64,000 nt of DNA from an uncultured Selenomonadales bacterium (lineage in GTDB: Bacteria > Bacillota > Negativicutes > Selenomonadales > Selenomonadaceae). Below the pieces are notes generated by a model, which worked only from the letters and a program-made list of their open reading frames with translations, had not been told where the DNA came from and searched no databases. The position numbers and the translations under genes were made by a program. The DNA lies in NCBI GenBank assembly GCA_947307055.1, contig CAMZHX010000005.1:1-64000 (forward strand). The letters run 5' to 3'. This document shows, piece after piece, positions 48,848-59,265 of this stretch (positions are counted from its first letter, which is position 1; each line of letters opens with the position of its first letter).

Positions 48848-51800
48848 ATGCTTTATCGCAAGGTTGATACCAATTTAAATTTCGCGAGCCGTGAAAAGGA
48901 AGTCGAAAAATTTTGGGCGGAAAATAACATCGCGCAGAAGGCAATCGACAATCGCGAAGGCTGCAAGAATTATACGTTTTACGACGGCCCGCCGACCGCT
49001 AACGGTCAGCCGCATATCGGGCACGTCTTGACACGCGTCATTAAAGATTTATTCCCGCGCTATCACTCCATGAAGGGCGAAAAAGTTTTGCGCAAAGCCG
49101 GTTGGGATACTCACGGCTTGCCCGTCGAACTCGAAGTCGAAAAGCTCATCGGCATTAACGGCAAAGAACAAATCGAGGCTTACGGCATGGAGCCTTTCAT
49201 CAAGAAGTGTCGCGAGTCGGTTTGGAAATATAAAACCATGTGGGAAGAATTTAGCGGCGTCGTGGGCTTTTGGGCGGATATGGAGCACCCCTACATCACC
49301 TACGAAAATTATTATATCGAGTCGGAGTGGTGGGCACTCAAAAAGATTTGGGAAAAGGGCTTGCTTTACAAGGGGCATAAGGTCGTGCCGTATTGCCCGC
49401 GCTGCGGAACGCCGCTTTCAAGTCACGAGGTCGCGCTTGGTTATAAAGACATCAAAGAGCGTTCAGCTATTGCCAAATTTAAAGTCGCGGGCGAAGACGC
49501 ATATTTTCTTGCGTGGACGACGACCCCTTGGACTTTGCCGTCAAATTTGTGCTTGTGCGTCAATCCCAAAGTCGATTACGTCAAGATTCAAGTCGGCGAC
49601 ACGATTTACATTTTGGCGGCGGCTTTGGTCGATAAAGTTTTTGAGGGCGTCGAGGGCGAGCGCAAAATTTTAGCGACTTACAAGGGCGCGGAGCTTGAGT
49701 ATAAAAAATATGAGCCGCTCTACCCGTTCGCAGATGAAATTGTTAAACGTTCGGGCAAGGCGGCGCATTACGTGACCTGCGATGATTACGTCACGACCGA
49801 AGACGGCACAGGCATTGTCCATTGCGCACCGGCCTTCGGCGAAGATGATAACCGCGTCTGCAAAAAATATGATATTCCGTTTGTGCAATTCGTCGACGGC
49901 AAAGGAAATATGACGGCAGAAACTTATTGGGCTGGAACTTTCGTTAAGGACGCCGACCCGCTGATTTTAAAAGACTTAAAGCAGTCCGGAAAACTTTTCA
50001 AAGCTCCGCCGTTTGAGCACAGCTATCCGCATTGCTGGCGGTGCGATACTCCGCTGATTTATTACGCTCGTGAGTCGTGGTTCATCAAAATGACGGCGGT
50101 TAAGGACGATTTGTTGAAGAATAACGCAAAGGTCAACTGGATTCCGCCGACGATTGGCAAAGGGCGTTTCGGCGACTGGTTAGAACACGTTCAGGATTGG
50201 GGAATCAGTCGCAATCGCTATTGGGGCACGCCGCTAAATATTTGGGAGTGCGAGTGCGGTCATCAACATTCTATCGGCTCGATTGAGGAATTAAAATCGC
50301 TGTCGACGAATTGTCCAGATGATATTGAACTCCACCGCCCATATATCGACAAAGTAACTTTCCCGTGCCCGAAATGCGGCAAGGAAATGCACCGCGTGCC
50401 CGAAGTTATTGACTGCTGGTTTGATTCGGGCGCGATGCCTTTTGCGCAATGGCATTATCCTTTCGAGAACAAAGAAATTTTCGAGACACATTTCCCTGCA
50501 GACTTCATAAGTGAGGCGGTTGACCAGACGCGCGGTTGGTTTTATTCGCTCATGGCAATTTCCACGCTGATTTTTGACGACACGTCATTTAAAAATTGCA
50601 TAGTGCTCGGACTGGTTTTAGATAAGGACGGGCAGAAAATGTCGAAGTCGAAAGGCAATGCGGTCGCGCCTATGGAAACTTTAGCAAAGCACGGCGCAGA
50701 CGCTATCCGCTGGTATTTCTACGAGAATTCCGCGCCCTGGCTCCCGAATCGTTTTCATGACGGCGCAGTCACCGAAGGTCAGCGCAAATTTTTGGGCACG
50801 CTCTGGAATACTTATGCGTTCTTCGTGCTTTATGCCAATATTGACGACTTCGATGCCACGAAATATCAGCTCGACTACGATAAACTTTCCGTTATGGATA
50901 AGTGGGTTTTGTCGCGGCTAAACACGATGGTTAAGACTGTCGACGACGCACTTTTGAATTACAAAGTTCCGGAATCTGCGCGGGCATTGCAAGATTTTGT
51001 TGACGAGCTGTCTAATTGGTATGTTCGCAGAAGTCGTGCACGTTTCTGGGCTAAGGGCATGGAGCAGGACAAAATCAACGCCTACATGACGCTTTACACC
51101 GCGCTTGTGACTTTGGCGAAGGCCGCCGCGCCTATGGTGCCATTCATTACCGAAAATATTTATAGAAATTTAGTTTGCTCAATCGACAAGACCGCGCCCG
51201 AAAGCGTTCACCTTTGCGATTATCCCGTTACCGACGAAAAATTTATCGACGCCGACTTGGAAAAGAATATGGACGCTGTTTTAAAAATTGTCGTGCTGGG
51301 TCGTGCGGCTCGCAACGCGGCGAACATCAAAAATCGTCAGCCCGTCGCCAATATGTTTGTCAAGGCGGAGACTTTGCCCGAATTTTTCGTTGAGATTATC
51401 GAGGACGAATTGAACGTTAAGAGAGTCGAATTCCGCGCAGATATGGGAGAATTCATCAAATATAACGTCAAGCCAAATTTCCGCGTGCTCGGCAAGAAGG
51501 TCGGCAAGCGCATGGGCGAAGTCAAAGCCGCGCTAGAAAGTCTCGACGGAGCCGCCGCCAAACTTGAACTCGATAAGACCGGTGAACTTAAACTCGGCGA
51601 TATAACTTTGACGGCTGAGGACATTGAAATTACAATCACGCAGAGCGAAGGCTTCAACTGTCAGAGCGATAACGACGTTGCGATTGCCCTTTCAACGACC
51701 TTGACGCCCGCGCTGATTGAGGAAGGTTTTGTCCGCGAAGTCATTAGCAAAATTCAAGTTATGCGCCGCGAAAGCAATTTTGAAGTCACCGACAAGATTA

Positions 51801-51967
51801 AAATTTTCGTGGCGGATAACGACAAGCTCGCCAGAATCATTACCGACAACGCAAAAGAAATTATGACCGTCACGCTCGCCACAGAAATTATTTTTTCCGC
51901 CGGCGACAACGCTAAGTCTTGGGACATCAACGGCGAAAAAATTTCCCTTGCTGTCGAAAGGATTTAA
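48848..51967 (+). CDS. ileS: Isoleucyl-tRNA synthetase (start refined to MLYRKVDTNLNF)
   Basis: YDGPPTANGQPHIGHVLTRVIKDLFPRY; KMSKSKGNAV. Confidence 0.97.
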   Translation: MLYRKVDTNLNFASREKEVEKFWAENNIAQKAIDNREGCKNYTFYDGPPTANGQPHIGHVLTRVIKDLFPRYHSMKGEKVLRKAGWDTHGLPVELEVEKLIGINGKEQIEAYGMEPFIKKCRESVWKYKTMWEEFSGVVGFWADMEHPYITYENYYIESEWWALKKIWEKGLLYKGHKVVPYCPRCGTPLSSHEVALGYKDIKERSAIAKFKVAGEDAYFLAWTTTPWTLPSNLCLCVNPKVDYVKIQVGDTIYILAAALVDKVFEGVEGERKILATYKGAELEYKKYEPLYPFADEIVKRSGKAAHYVTCDDYVTTEDGTGIVHCAPAFGEDDNRVCKKYDIPFVQFVDGKGNMTAETYWAGTFVKDADPLILKDLKQSGKLFKAPPFEHSYPHCWRCDTPLIYYARESWFIKMTAVKDDLLKNNAKVNWIPPTIGKGRFGDWLEHVQDWGISRNRYWGTPLNIWECECGHQHSIGSIEELKSLSTNCPDDIELHRPYIDKVTFPCPKCGKEMHRVPEVIDCWFDSGAMPFAQWHYPFENKEIFETHFPADFISEAVDQTRGWFYSLMAISTLIFDDTSFKNCIVLGLVLDKDGQKMSKSKGNAVAPMETLAKHGADAIRWYFYENSAPWLPNRFHDGAVTEGQRKFLGTLWNTYAFFVLYANIDDFDATKYQLDYDKLSVMDKWVLSRLNTMVKTVDDALLNYKVPESARALQDFVDELSNWYVRRSRARFWAKGMEQDKINAYMTLYTALVTLAKAAAPMVPFITENIYRNLVCSIDKTAPESVHLCDYPVTDEKFIDADLEKNMDAVLKIVVLGRAARNAANIKNRQPVANMFVKAETLPEFFVEIIEDELNVKRVEFRADMGEFIKYNVKPNFRVLGKKVGKRMGEVKAALESLDGAAAKLELDKTGELKLGDITLTAEDIEITITQSEGFNCQSDNDVAIALSTTLTPALIEEGFVREVISKIQVMRRESNFEVTDKIKIFVADNDKLARIITDNAKEIMTVTLATEIIFSAGDNAKSWDINGEKISLAVERI

Positions 51968-51970
51968 GCT

Positions 51971-52828
51971 ATGCTGAAAGTTTTGCTTTGGTTTGTCTCG
52001 GACTACAAAAATTTTTTTCAAGACGCGGTAACTCTCTTGAAGGTTCAGTATGGCGGGATTGAAATACTCGGTTCGATTGGTCGCAATGAAATAATTAAAG
52101 TCGATTGTAATAAGGCGGATATTATTCTTGTAGTCGGCGCAAAAAAATTCGGCATGGGACAAATTATAAAAGAAGTTCGCCGCCTCAACTTGCCCGCTGA
52201 AAAACTTTTAGGCGATTGGATTGTTTGCATACCTGGTTTCACGCTTAAAAAATATCGGCTTCTGCAAAGGTCGCACCTTTCAATTTTCTCCGTGAATTGC
52301 TTCGGCGGATTTATAAGTCATCTACTTGGTTTGCCGTTTCAATCGCCGTTTATCAACATGTTCCTTAATGCGCGAGATTATCTGCGTTTTCTGCGCGAGC
52401 CTCAAGCCTACATGGCGAAAAATTTAGTTCTCAAGGAAATGCAATGGAATGCCAATTTAAAATTTAATTATCCGGTCGTTAAGCTCGGAGACATTAAATT
52501 GAACATGAATCACTATCGCAGCTTCGACGAGGTGGTCAAGAGTTGGGAGCGGCGCAAGGCTCGAATCAATTGGGATAATCTCTTCGTGACAATGCACACC
52601 GAAGACGAAAAAATTTTGCAGGAGTTCGACTCGCTCCCTTACGAGAAAAAAGCTTGCTTTGTGTCGTTTAAGTCCGATTTACCTTCGGCGTGGTATATCA
52701 ATCCCGAACTTAGAAAAGATTTGCCTTTTTGGGGCATCATAGTTCGTTTTGCTCAAGGCTCTCCGCTTTGTTACGGCCCGTTCGACATGCTCCTATATGG
52801 CAAGAAAACCCCGCTGATTGATATGTAA
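51971..52828 (+). CDS. DUF1919-like (exopolysaccharide-associated) protein
   Basis: LSIFSVNCFGGFISHLLGLPFQSPFINMFLNARDYLRFL motif; paralogous to the next gene. Confidence 0.72.
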   Translation: MLKVLLWFVSDYKNFFQDAVTLLKVQYGGIEILGSIGRNEIIKVDCNKADIILVVGAKKFGMGQIIKEVRRLNLPAEKLLGDWIVCIPGFTLKKYRLLQRSHLSIFSVNCFGGFISHLLGLPFQSPFINMFLNARDYLRFLREPQAYMAKNLVLKEMQWNANLKFNYPVVKLGDIKLNMNHYRSFDEVVKSWERRKARINWDNLFVTMHTEDEKILQEFDSLPYEKKACFVSFKSDLPSAWYINPELRKDLPFWGIIVRFAQGSPLCYGPFDMLLYGKKTPLIDM

Positions 52829-52837
52829 GGTGATTCT

Positions 52838-53747
52838 ATGTTAAAAATTTTGCTCTGGGTTGTCTCGAATAACGCCAGATTTTTTCAAGGCGCGATGAGC
52901 ACTTTGGAACGTCAGCACAATGGCTTTGAAGTTATCGGCTTTACTGCAAACGAAGAAATTAGAATTGTCGTTGATGGGGAAAAGGTTCCATTCATTCCGC
53001 TCAATAAAATCGAGTGGGGGGGGGGGGGCATATGATATTATTCTTGTAGTCGGCGCAAAAAATTTCGGCATGAGCCAAGTCACGCAAGCCGCTCGTCAAT
53101 TCAATTTGCCCGCTGAAAAACTTTTGGGCGATTGGATTGCCTGTATACCCGGCTTCACGCTCGAAAAATATCGTCATCTTCAACGCTCACGCCTGTCGAT
53201 TTTCTCCCTTAATTGTTTTGGCGGCGTTATCTCGCATACTCTGGGCTTGCCGTTCCTTTCGCCATTCGTCAACATGTTCTTAAAAGAGCAAGAATTTATT
53301 CGTTTCCTGCGTGCGCCGCGTGTCTACATGGAAGAACGATTGATTCTTAAGGAAACAAAATGGCAATCTGACTCGGGCGGTTTTAATTATCCTGTCTTCA
53401 CACTCGGCAATATTGATTTGGAAATGAATCATTATCCCGACTTCGACGAGGCAATTAAAATCTGGGAACAGCGAAAAGCACGAATTAATTGGTATAATCT
53501 TTTCGTGGTAATGTTCATCGAGAGAGAAGGAGTTTTACAGAAGTTCGACTTGCTCCCCTATGGCAAAAAAGTTTGCTTCGTGCCGTTTAAATCAGATTTG
53601 GATTCGGCGTGGTACATCAATCCTGAAATAAAAGCAAACGAACCTTTTTGGCTCAAGGTTAATCTTTTCAGCTACGGCGACCCGTTTTACTATGACCCTT
53701 TTGATATGTTGCTTTACGGCAAGAAAACCCCGCTGATTGATATGTAA
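52838..53747 (+). CDS. DUF1919-like paralogue split by a frameshift at a G13 tract (ORFs 52838-53035 and 52920-53747)
   Basis: N-terminal MLKILLWVVSNNARFFQGAMSTLERQHNGFEVIG aligns with paralogue 1; the frame breaks at the G-run; DIILVVGAKNFGMSQ... continues in another frame. Confidence 0.8.
53016..53028. repeat. Homopolymer G13 tract at the frameshift
   Basis: gagt-GGGGGGGGGGGGG-catatg. Confidence 0.95.
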
Positions 53748-53755
53748 TAAAAAAA

Positions 53756-53787
53756 CTCCCGCTCGTTTTTGAACGGGAGACTTTTTA
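53756..53787 (+). terminator. Terminator after the DUF1919 pair
   Basis: CTCCCGcTCgtttttGAaCGGGAG-acTTTTT. Confidence 0.8.
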
Positions 53788-53823
53788 TTTTGCGTCAGCG
53801 AGGATAATTTTAACGCCGCGCTC

Positions 53824-53916
53824 TTATAGCCCTTTCTCTTCCAAAGTCGCCAAGTCTTTTCTTATTCTTTTCTGATTGCCCAGCAGATTTAAAATTTGTG
53901 TTTGTCGTTCTCGCAT
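53824..53916 (-). pseudogene. Relic of a DeoR-type helix-turn-helix (30 aa): MRERQTQILNLLGNQKRIRKDLATLEEKGL
   Basis: Begins like DeoR HTH domains (..ERQ..IL.LL) and jumps to the end of the recognition helix/wing (RKDL..LEEKGL). Confidence 0.5.
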
Positions 53917-54011
53917 GAATATCTTCCTTTGAATTTATTTCGTGCATTGTATCATAAAAATTTTTGTCCACAAAGTGTTATAATGTCAAAAAAATAAGGC
54001 GGGCGAAATTT

Positions 54012-57000
54012 ATGCACAAAATTTTGGAAGAAGCATTGCGCGACGAAACCATTTGCGAGGCGGCTAAAAAATTTTCAAAGCGCGGCGAGTTTTTGCTGTA
54101 CGGGCTGGCGGGCTCGCAAAAAATATTCATGACAGCGGCATCTTACTCACTCAACCCGCGCCCGACTGTAATTTTAATGAGCGGCAGAGAAAAAATTTCG
54201 GAGTGGCAAGCCGACTTCGCAGAACTATTGCCGGGCGTCGAGGTCGTCGAGCTGCCCGAATTGGATTTAATAAACGTGCAAGCAAGCGCAATCGGCGTCG
54301 AGCGACAAGCCAAACGTTTGGAGATTTTATCGCGACTTCTGCGCGGAGATAATTTTATCGTGTTGGCGTCGACCACTGCGGCAGTCAAAAAAGATTTCTC
54401 GCGGCAAGACTTCTTAAAATTCCAACTGCGCATTGAACGCGGACAAAATCTTTCACGCGAAAACTTTTTGGCTAAGCTAATCGATTTGGGCTACGAACGC
54501 GCCGACGAAATTGACGCCATCGGCAAATTTAGCGTGCACGGCGGCATTGTCGACATTTTCCCCATTAACGAGCCGACCCCTTATCGCGTGGAATTTTTCG
54601 GCGATGTGGTCGATTCGATTCGCGCCGTAAATTTTGATACGCTCCGTTCGGGTCTGAAAGCTCAAGCCATTACGATTTTCCCGATTAAAATTTCCGGCAA
54701 AACTCACGAGCCCTTCACGACTTGCGCCGGCGAAGACGCTACGATTATTTTTGACGAGCCCGCCCGCATTTACGAGGCGATTCAAAATCTGATTCGCGAG
54801 GACGCCGACATCAAGAAAAATATTTTCACGTTCGACCAACTCGTTAAAAATTCTCGCGCCGGCACTCTGATTTATTTTGAACTCATGATGAAAAATATTC
54901 GCGGGCTCCAGCCAACTGAATCAATCGGAATCACCGCCGCAAACGTCGCGAGCCTTCAAGGGCAAACGAAATTTTTCTTGGAGGAAATGGTGCGGCTAGT
55001 CGAACTCAAGCAGAAAATTTTTATCCTGTTCAAAAGTCAGGCGAAACTTAACGGCGTTATGAAATTGCTGTACGAAAATCACATCACCGGCATAAATCTT
55101 GAAGTCGGCACGCTGACTGACGGCTTCACCTTCCCGAACGCCAAATTGACTGTGCTGACCGAGAAAAATATTTTCGGCGGGCAAGTCAAACGGCGCATGA
55201 AAACTTATGCGGAGAGCGGCGAGCAAATCAGAAGTTTCAGCGACATTCACCCCGGCGATTACGTCGTTCACGTTGAAAACGGCATTGGAAAATATTTGGG
55301 TGTCGAGACTTTGGAGTTCAACGGCGTGCGCAAAGATTTTCTCAACATTCAATACGGCGGCGCGGATAAACTTTTTGTCCCGGTCGAGCAAGTCCACTAT
55401 CTGCAAAAATATATTTCGGGCGATAACTCGACGCCTAAACTTTCGCGCTTAGGTTCGGGCGATTGGGCGCGAGCGAAGTCGCGAGCCTCTGCCGCCGTCG
55501 AAGACATTGCAGATAAACTTTTGGAACTTTATGCGCGGCGCGAAAAGGCTACAGGATTTGCCTTCGCTGAAGATGATGCAAGTCAGCACGAGTTCGAGGA
55601 GGCTTTCCCCTACGAGGAGACGCCCGACCAACTCCGCGCAGTCAAGGATGTCAAACGGGATATGGAACGGGCGCGACCTATGGACAGATTGATTTGCGGC
55701 GACGTGGGCTTTGGCAAAACGGAAATTGCATTGCGGGCGGCTTACAAGGCGGCTATGAACGGCAAGCAATGCGCGGTTTTAGTCCCGACGACAGTTCTGG
55801 CTCAACAGCATTATCAGACGTTCTCGGAGCGGTTCAACGGGTTTTTGCCGACAGTCGATGTCATTTGCCGATTCCGCACGCCTAAGGAACAGCGCATAAC
55901 TTTGCAGAAAGTCCGCGCAGGGCAAGTAGACATTCTAATCGGGACGCACGCAATTTTATCGAGCAAGATTAAGTTCAAAGATTTGGGCTTGCTAATAATC
56001 GACGAGGAACACCGCTTTGGGGTCAAGCAGAAAGAAAAAATCCGCGCCTTGAGCGAGGGCGTTGACGTGTTGACTTTGAGTGCGACGCCAATTCCGCGAA
56101 CGTTGCACATGTCATTAGTTGGAGCGCGGGATATGAGTTTGATTGAGACTGCGCCGGCGGAAAGATTCCCTGTGCAAACTTACGTTATCGAGGACGACGA
56201 CGCGATAATTGCAGAGGCGGTCAGGCGCGAGATTCGGCGCGGCGGGCAAGTTTATTTCGTTTACAATCGGATTGAAACTATCGACCGAATGCGCGACCGA
56301 TTAGTTGAGCTTGTGCCCGAAGCGAAAATCCAGACGGCGCACGGGCAAATGTCGAGCGATTTTCTCGAAAGCGTGATGATGGATTTTTACGAGGGCGCGT
56401 TCAATGTTTTGCTGACGACAACGATAATTGAGAGCGGGCTTGACGTTGCCAACGCCAACACGATTATAATTTATGACGCGGACAATTTCGGGCTGGCGCA
56501 ACTTTATCAAATGCGCGGGCGCGTCGGTCGTTCGCATAAAATGGCGTTTGCTTACTTCGTTCACCGCGCAGACAAAATTTTGGGTGAGAATGCTGAAAAG
56601 CGACTTCAAGCAATGCGGGAGTTCGCGCAATTAGGAGCGGGCTTCAAAATCGCCATGAAAGATTTGGAGATTCGCGGCGCAGGGAATTTACTGGGCGCAC
56701 AACAACACGGACATATTGCGAGCGTCGGCTTTGAAATGTATTGTCGCCTTCTGGAAGAGGCGGTCAATAAGTTGCAGAACAAAGCATTTCAGAACGTCGC
56801 GGAGCCCGACCCGATAATCAGCTTGCCGGTCGAGGCGTTCATAAATCGCGAATACATATCGAACGCCGGCGACAAAATAGAAATATATCGGCGATTGGCG
56901 GCAATGCGCGAGGATGTTGAGATAAAAGACTTGCGCGAGGAATTAACGGACAGATTCGGGAAAATTACAGAGCCGGTCGAAAATCTTTTGCAGGTGGCGA

Positions 57001-57242
57001 GAATCCGAGTTGCCGCAAAAATTTTAGGCGTGAAGTCCATTCAAGAAAACAATTTGCGGGTCGAGATAGTTTTCAACGACTTGAAAAGAATTTCGGCGCA
57101 AGGAATTATCGAGCTGTCGCGGGCTTTCCGACGCGATTTCAAATTTCTGGAGGTCACGTCGCGAATTTTCTTGACGGTCAAGACAAGAGAAAATATCCTC
57201 GTCCTAATCTTAAACGTGCTTAAAATTTTAACGCCGCCTTGA
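54012..57242 (+). CDS. mfd: Transcription-repair coupling factor
   Basis: CarD-like region (HPGDYVVHVENGIGKYLGVETL); DRLICGDVGFGKTEIALRAAYKA; DEEHRFGVKQKE; RGRVGRS. Confidence 0.97.
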   Translation: MHKILEEALRDETICEAAKKFSKRGEFLLYGLAGSQKIFMTAASYSLNPRPTVILMSGREKISEWQADFAELLPGVEVVELPELDLINVQASAIGVERQAKRLEILSRLLRGDNFIVLASTTAAVKKDFSRQDFLKFQLRIERGQNLSRENFLAKLIDLGYERADEIDAIGKFSVHGGIVDIFPINEPTPYRVEFFGDVVDSIRAVNFDTLRSGLKAQAITIFPIKISGKTHEPFTTCAGEDATIIFDEPARIYEAIQNLIREDADIKKNIFTFDQLVKNSRAGTLIYFELMMKNIRGLQPTESIGITAANVASLQGQTKFFLEEMVRLVELKQKIFILFKSQAKLNGVMKLLYENHITGINLEVGTLTDGFTFPNAKLTVLTEKNIFGGQVKRRMKTYAESGEQIRSFSDIHPGDYVVHVENGIGKYLGVETLEFNGVRKDFLNIQYGGADKLFVPVEQVHYLQKYISGDNSTPKLSRLGSGDWARAKSRASAAVEDIADKLLELYARREKATGFAFAEDDASQHEFEEAFPYEETPDQLRAVKDVKRDMERARPMDRLICGDVGFGKTEIALRAAYKAAMNGKQCAVLVPTTVLAQQHYQTFSERFNGFLPTVDVICRFRTPKEQRITLQKVRAGQVDILIGTHAILSSKIKFKDLGLLIIDEEHRFGVKQKEKIRALSEGVDVLTLSATPIPRTLHMSLVGARDMSLIETAPAERFPVQTYVIEDDDAIIAEAVRREIRRGGQVYFVYNRIETIDRMRDRLVELVPEAKIQTAHGQMSSDFLESVMMDFYEGAFNVLLTTTIIESGLDVANANTIIIYDADNFGLAQLYQMRGRVGRSHKMAFAYFVHRADKILGENAEKRLQAMREFAQLGAGFKIAMKDLEIRGAGNLLGAQQHGHIASVGFEMYCRLLEEAVNKLQNKAFQNVAEPDPIISLPVEAFINREYISNAGDKIEIYRRLAAMREDVEIKDLREELTDRFGKITEPVENLLQVARIRVAAKILGVKSIQENNLRVEIVFNDLKRISAQGIIELSRAFRRDFKFLEVTSRIFLTVKTRENILVLILNVLKILTPP

Positions 57243-57296
57243 ATAAGGGAAAAGGGAAATGGGAAATGGGACAAGGGAAATGGGACAAGGGACAAG
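57243..57296. repeat. Family A half-element: (GGGAAATGGGA/CAAG)n direct repeats
   Basis: aataagggaaaagggaaatgggaaatgggacaagggaaatgggacaagggacaag. Confidence 0.8.
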
Positions 57297-57398
57297 TTTT
57301 TCATTACGCATTGCGCATTACGCATTCCTAATTGCTTTAAAGTTTGTCCTATGCTAAAATTTTCGCTAACAGGAAAATTTTGTTAAGGAGGACAGATT

Positions 57399-58298
57399 AT
57401 GAACAGATATCTTGTCGCGACATTTTGGGGCGCACTGTTTTACGTGGAATATCGTTACGGCTTGACGATGAACAGAGTTTTTGTCGTCGTATTTTTAATC
57501 TCGGCGGCAATGAGCGTTTACTATATATTTTGGCTTCTGGGCTCGGCTCTGGTCGGTCTCAAATCGTCAAAGCTACTCCTGCAACCAATATTTTATTACC
57601 GGCGAAAAACTTTTATATGGGTAACGATTTCGGCAATCGCGTTCTACGGCTTTTACCGGACGCAAATACCCGGTCAGCTCGAAACCTATAAAACTATAAT
57701 CGTACAAAAATTAGAATCATTTGCTCCTGAGCAAGAACCAATGCTAGGACCTAACGAAAATTCAAAAATGAATTTGGCGAGCGTCGACGGAGCGGAAAGA
57801 AGCGGTAGAAGTTCGCCGGCGAAACCATACGGCAGCAAGGAAATGATTCGGGAAATTACGACGGGCTGGAACACTGCGACCGCTGATACCGAAGGCGATA
57901 ATTTCAACTGGGAGAAGGCAACCGACTTAGTTAAAAAGTATCCCGATTACATTCACAATTCGCGAGGCTACAAGGCGCGGGCGACCGAAGTTTTGAAGGC
58001 ACCTTGGGAATATTACGGCAAAGTTTTGAGGTTCAGCGGTTTTATTTACTCGATACAGCAGTTGCCGCCTGATAATTCTGTCGCGCAATTTTTCGACGGG
58101 AATTGCTACCATGCAATGGTTGTCGTCAATGACCATAGGGTTGGCGTTCCGATTTCGGCTTATATCGTCGGGCGTTCTGAAGGCGTCGCGGAAGATTCTG
58201 TTGTCAGCGTCAAGGGCTATGTTTTCGGGCAGTCGCGCCTTATGAACAGCGCGGGCAATGTAAGTATCGGCTTAGCCTTTGTCGGGTTCCGCGAATAG
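57399..58298 (+). CDS. Membrane protein of unknown function, 299 aa
   Basis: SD aaggagg; three N-terminal TM segments; soluble C-terminal domain. Confidence 0.75.
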   Translation: MNRYLVATFWGALFYVEYRYGLTMNRVFVVVFLISAAMSVYYIFWLLGSALVGLKSSKLLLQPIFYYRRKTFIWVTISAIAFYGFYRTQIPGQLETYKTIIVQKLESFAPEQEPMLGPNENSKMNLASVDGAERSGRSSPAKPYGSKEMIREITTGWNTATADTEGDNFNWEKATDLVKKYPDYIHNSRGYKARATEVLKAPWEYYGKVLRFSGFIYSIQQLPPDNSVAQFFDGNCYHAMVVVNDHRVGVPISAYIVGRSEGVAEDSVVSVKGYVFGQSRLMNSAGNVSIGLAFVGFRE

Positions 58299-58301
58299 AA
58301 T

Positions 58302-59261
58302 TTACATTTGAGCAAAATCTAGCGCGTGATAAGTGATGATAATATCTGCGCCGGCGCGTTTCATAGCGGTGAGATTTTCGACGACAATGCGCTTGTAATC
58401 AATCCAACCGTTTTGAGCGGCGGCCTTGACCATAGCATATTCTCCGCTGACGTTGTAGACCGCGACGGGGCGATTTATTTTTTCGCGAACCTTGCTTACA
58501 ATGTCGAGGTAAGCGAGCGCGGGCTTAATCATGATAATATCCGCGCCTTCATTCAAATCTAGTTCGACTTCCTTTAGAGCCTCGCGAGTGTTAGCGCAAT
58601 CCATTTGATATTGTTTGCGGTCGCCGAATTGGGGCGCAGAGTCGGCAGCATCGCGGAAGGGCGCGTAATAACCGGAGGCGTATTTAACGGCGTAACTCAT
58701 AATTGAGACGTTGACGAAATTTTTATCGTCGAGGGCGTCGCGAATGGCGGCAATTCTCCCGTCCATCATATCGGAAGGCGCAACAATATCTGCGCCCGAC
58801 TCGGCTTGACTGACTGCGACTTTCTGCAGAAGTTTCAAAGTCTCGTCGTTGTCAACGTAATGCCCGCAAAGTTTGCCGCAATGCCCGTGCGTCGTGTACT
58901 GGCAAAGGCAAACGTCGCCGACGATAACGAGTTCGGGGACGGCTTTTTTTATTGCGGCTATAGCGCGTTGCACGGGGCTTTTCATATCCCAAGCACTTGA
59001 GCCGATTTCGTTTTTGTATTCGGGCAAGCCAAAAATTTCGACGGCAGGGATACCGAGCGCGGCAATTTTCTTGGCGAGCTCGACGGCATTATCAACCGAC
59101 AAGTGATAGCAATCGGGCATGGAAGGGATTTCCTCGCGAACATTTTCACCCGCCACGACGAACAGCGGATAAACTAAATCTTTGACGGACAAATTTGTTT
59201 CGCGAATCATCGAGCGCAAATTTTCATTGAGGCGAAGTCTGCGCGGTCTTAGTTTAAGCAT
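58302..59261 (-). CDS. hemB: Delta-aminolevulinic acid dehydratase (porphobilinogen synthase)
   Basis: VIVGDVCLCQYTTHGHCG; MKPALAYLDIV; YNVSGEYAMVKAAAQNGWID. Confidence 0.97.
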   Translation of the reverse strand: MLKLRPRRLRLNENLRSMIRETNLSVKDLVYPLFVVAGENVREEIPSMPDCYHLSVDNAVELAKKIAALGIPAVEIFGLPEYKNEIGSSAWDMKSPVQRAIAAIKKAVPELVIVGDVCLCQYTTHGHCGKLCGHYVDNDETLKLLQKVAVSQAESGADIVAPSDMMDGRIAAIRDALDDKNFVNVSIMSYAVKYASGYYAPFRDAADSAPQFGDRKQYQMDCANTREALKEVELDLNEGADIIMIKPALAYLDIVSKVREKINRPVAVYNVSGEYAMVKAAAQNGWIDYKRIVVENLTAMKRAGADIIITYHALDFAQM

Positions 59262-59265
59262 AAAA

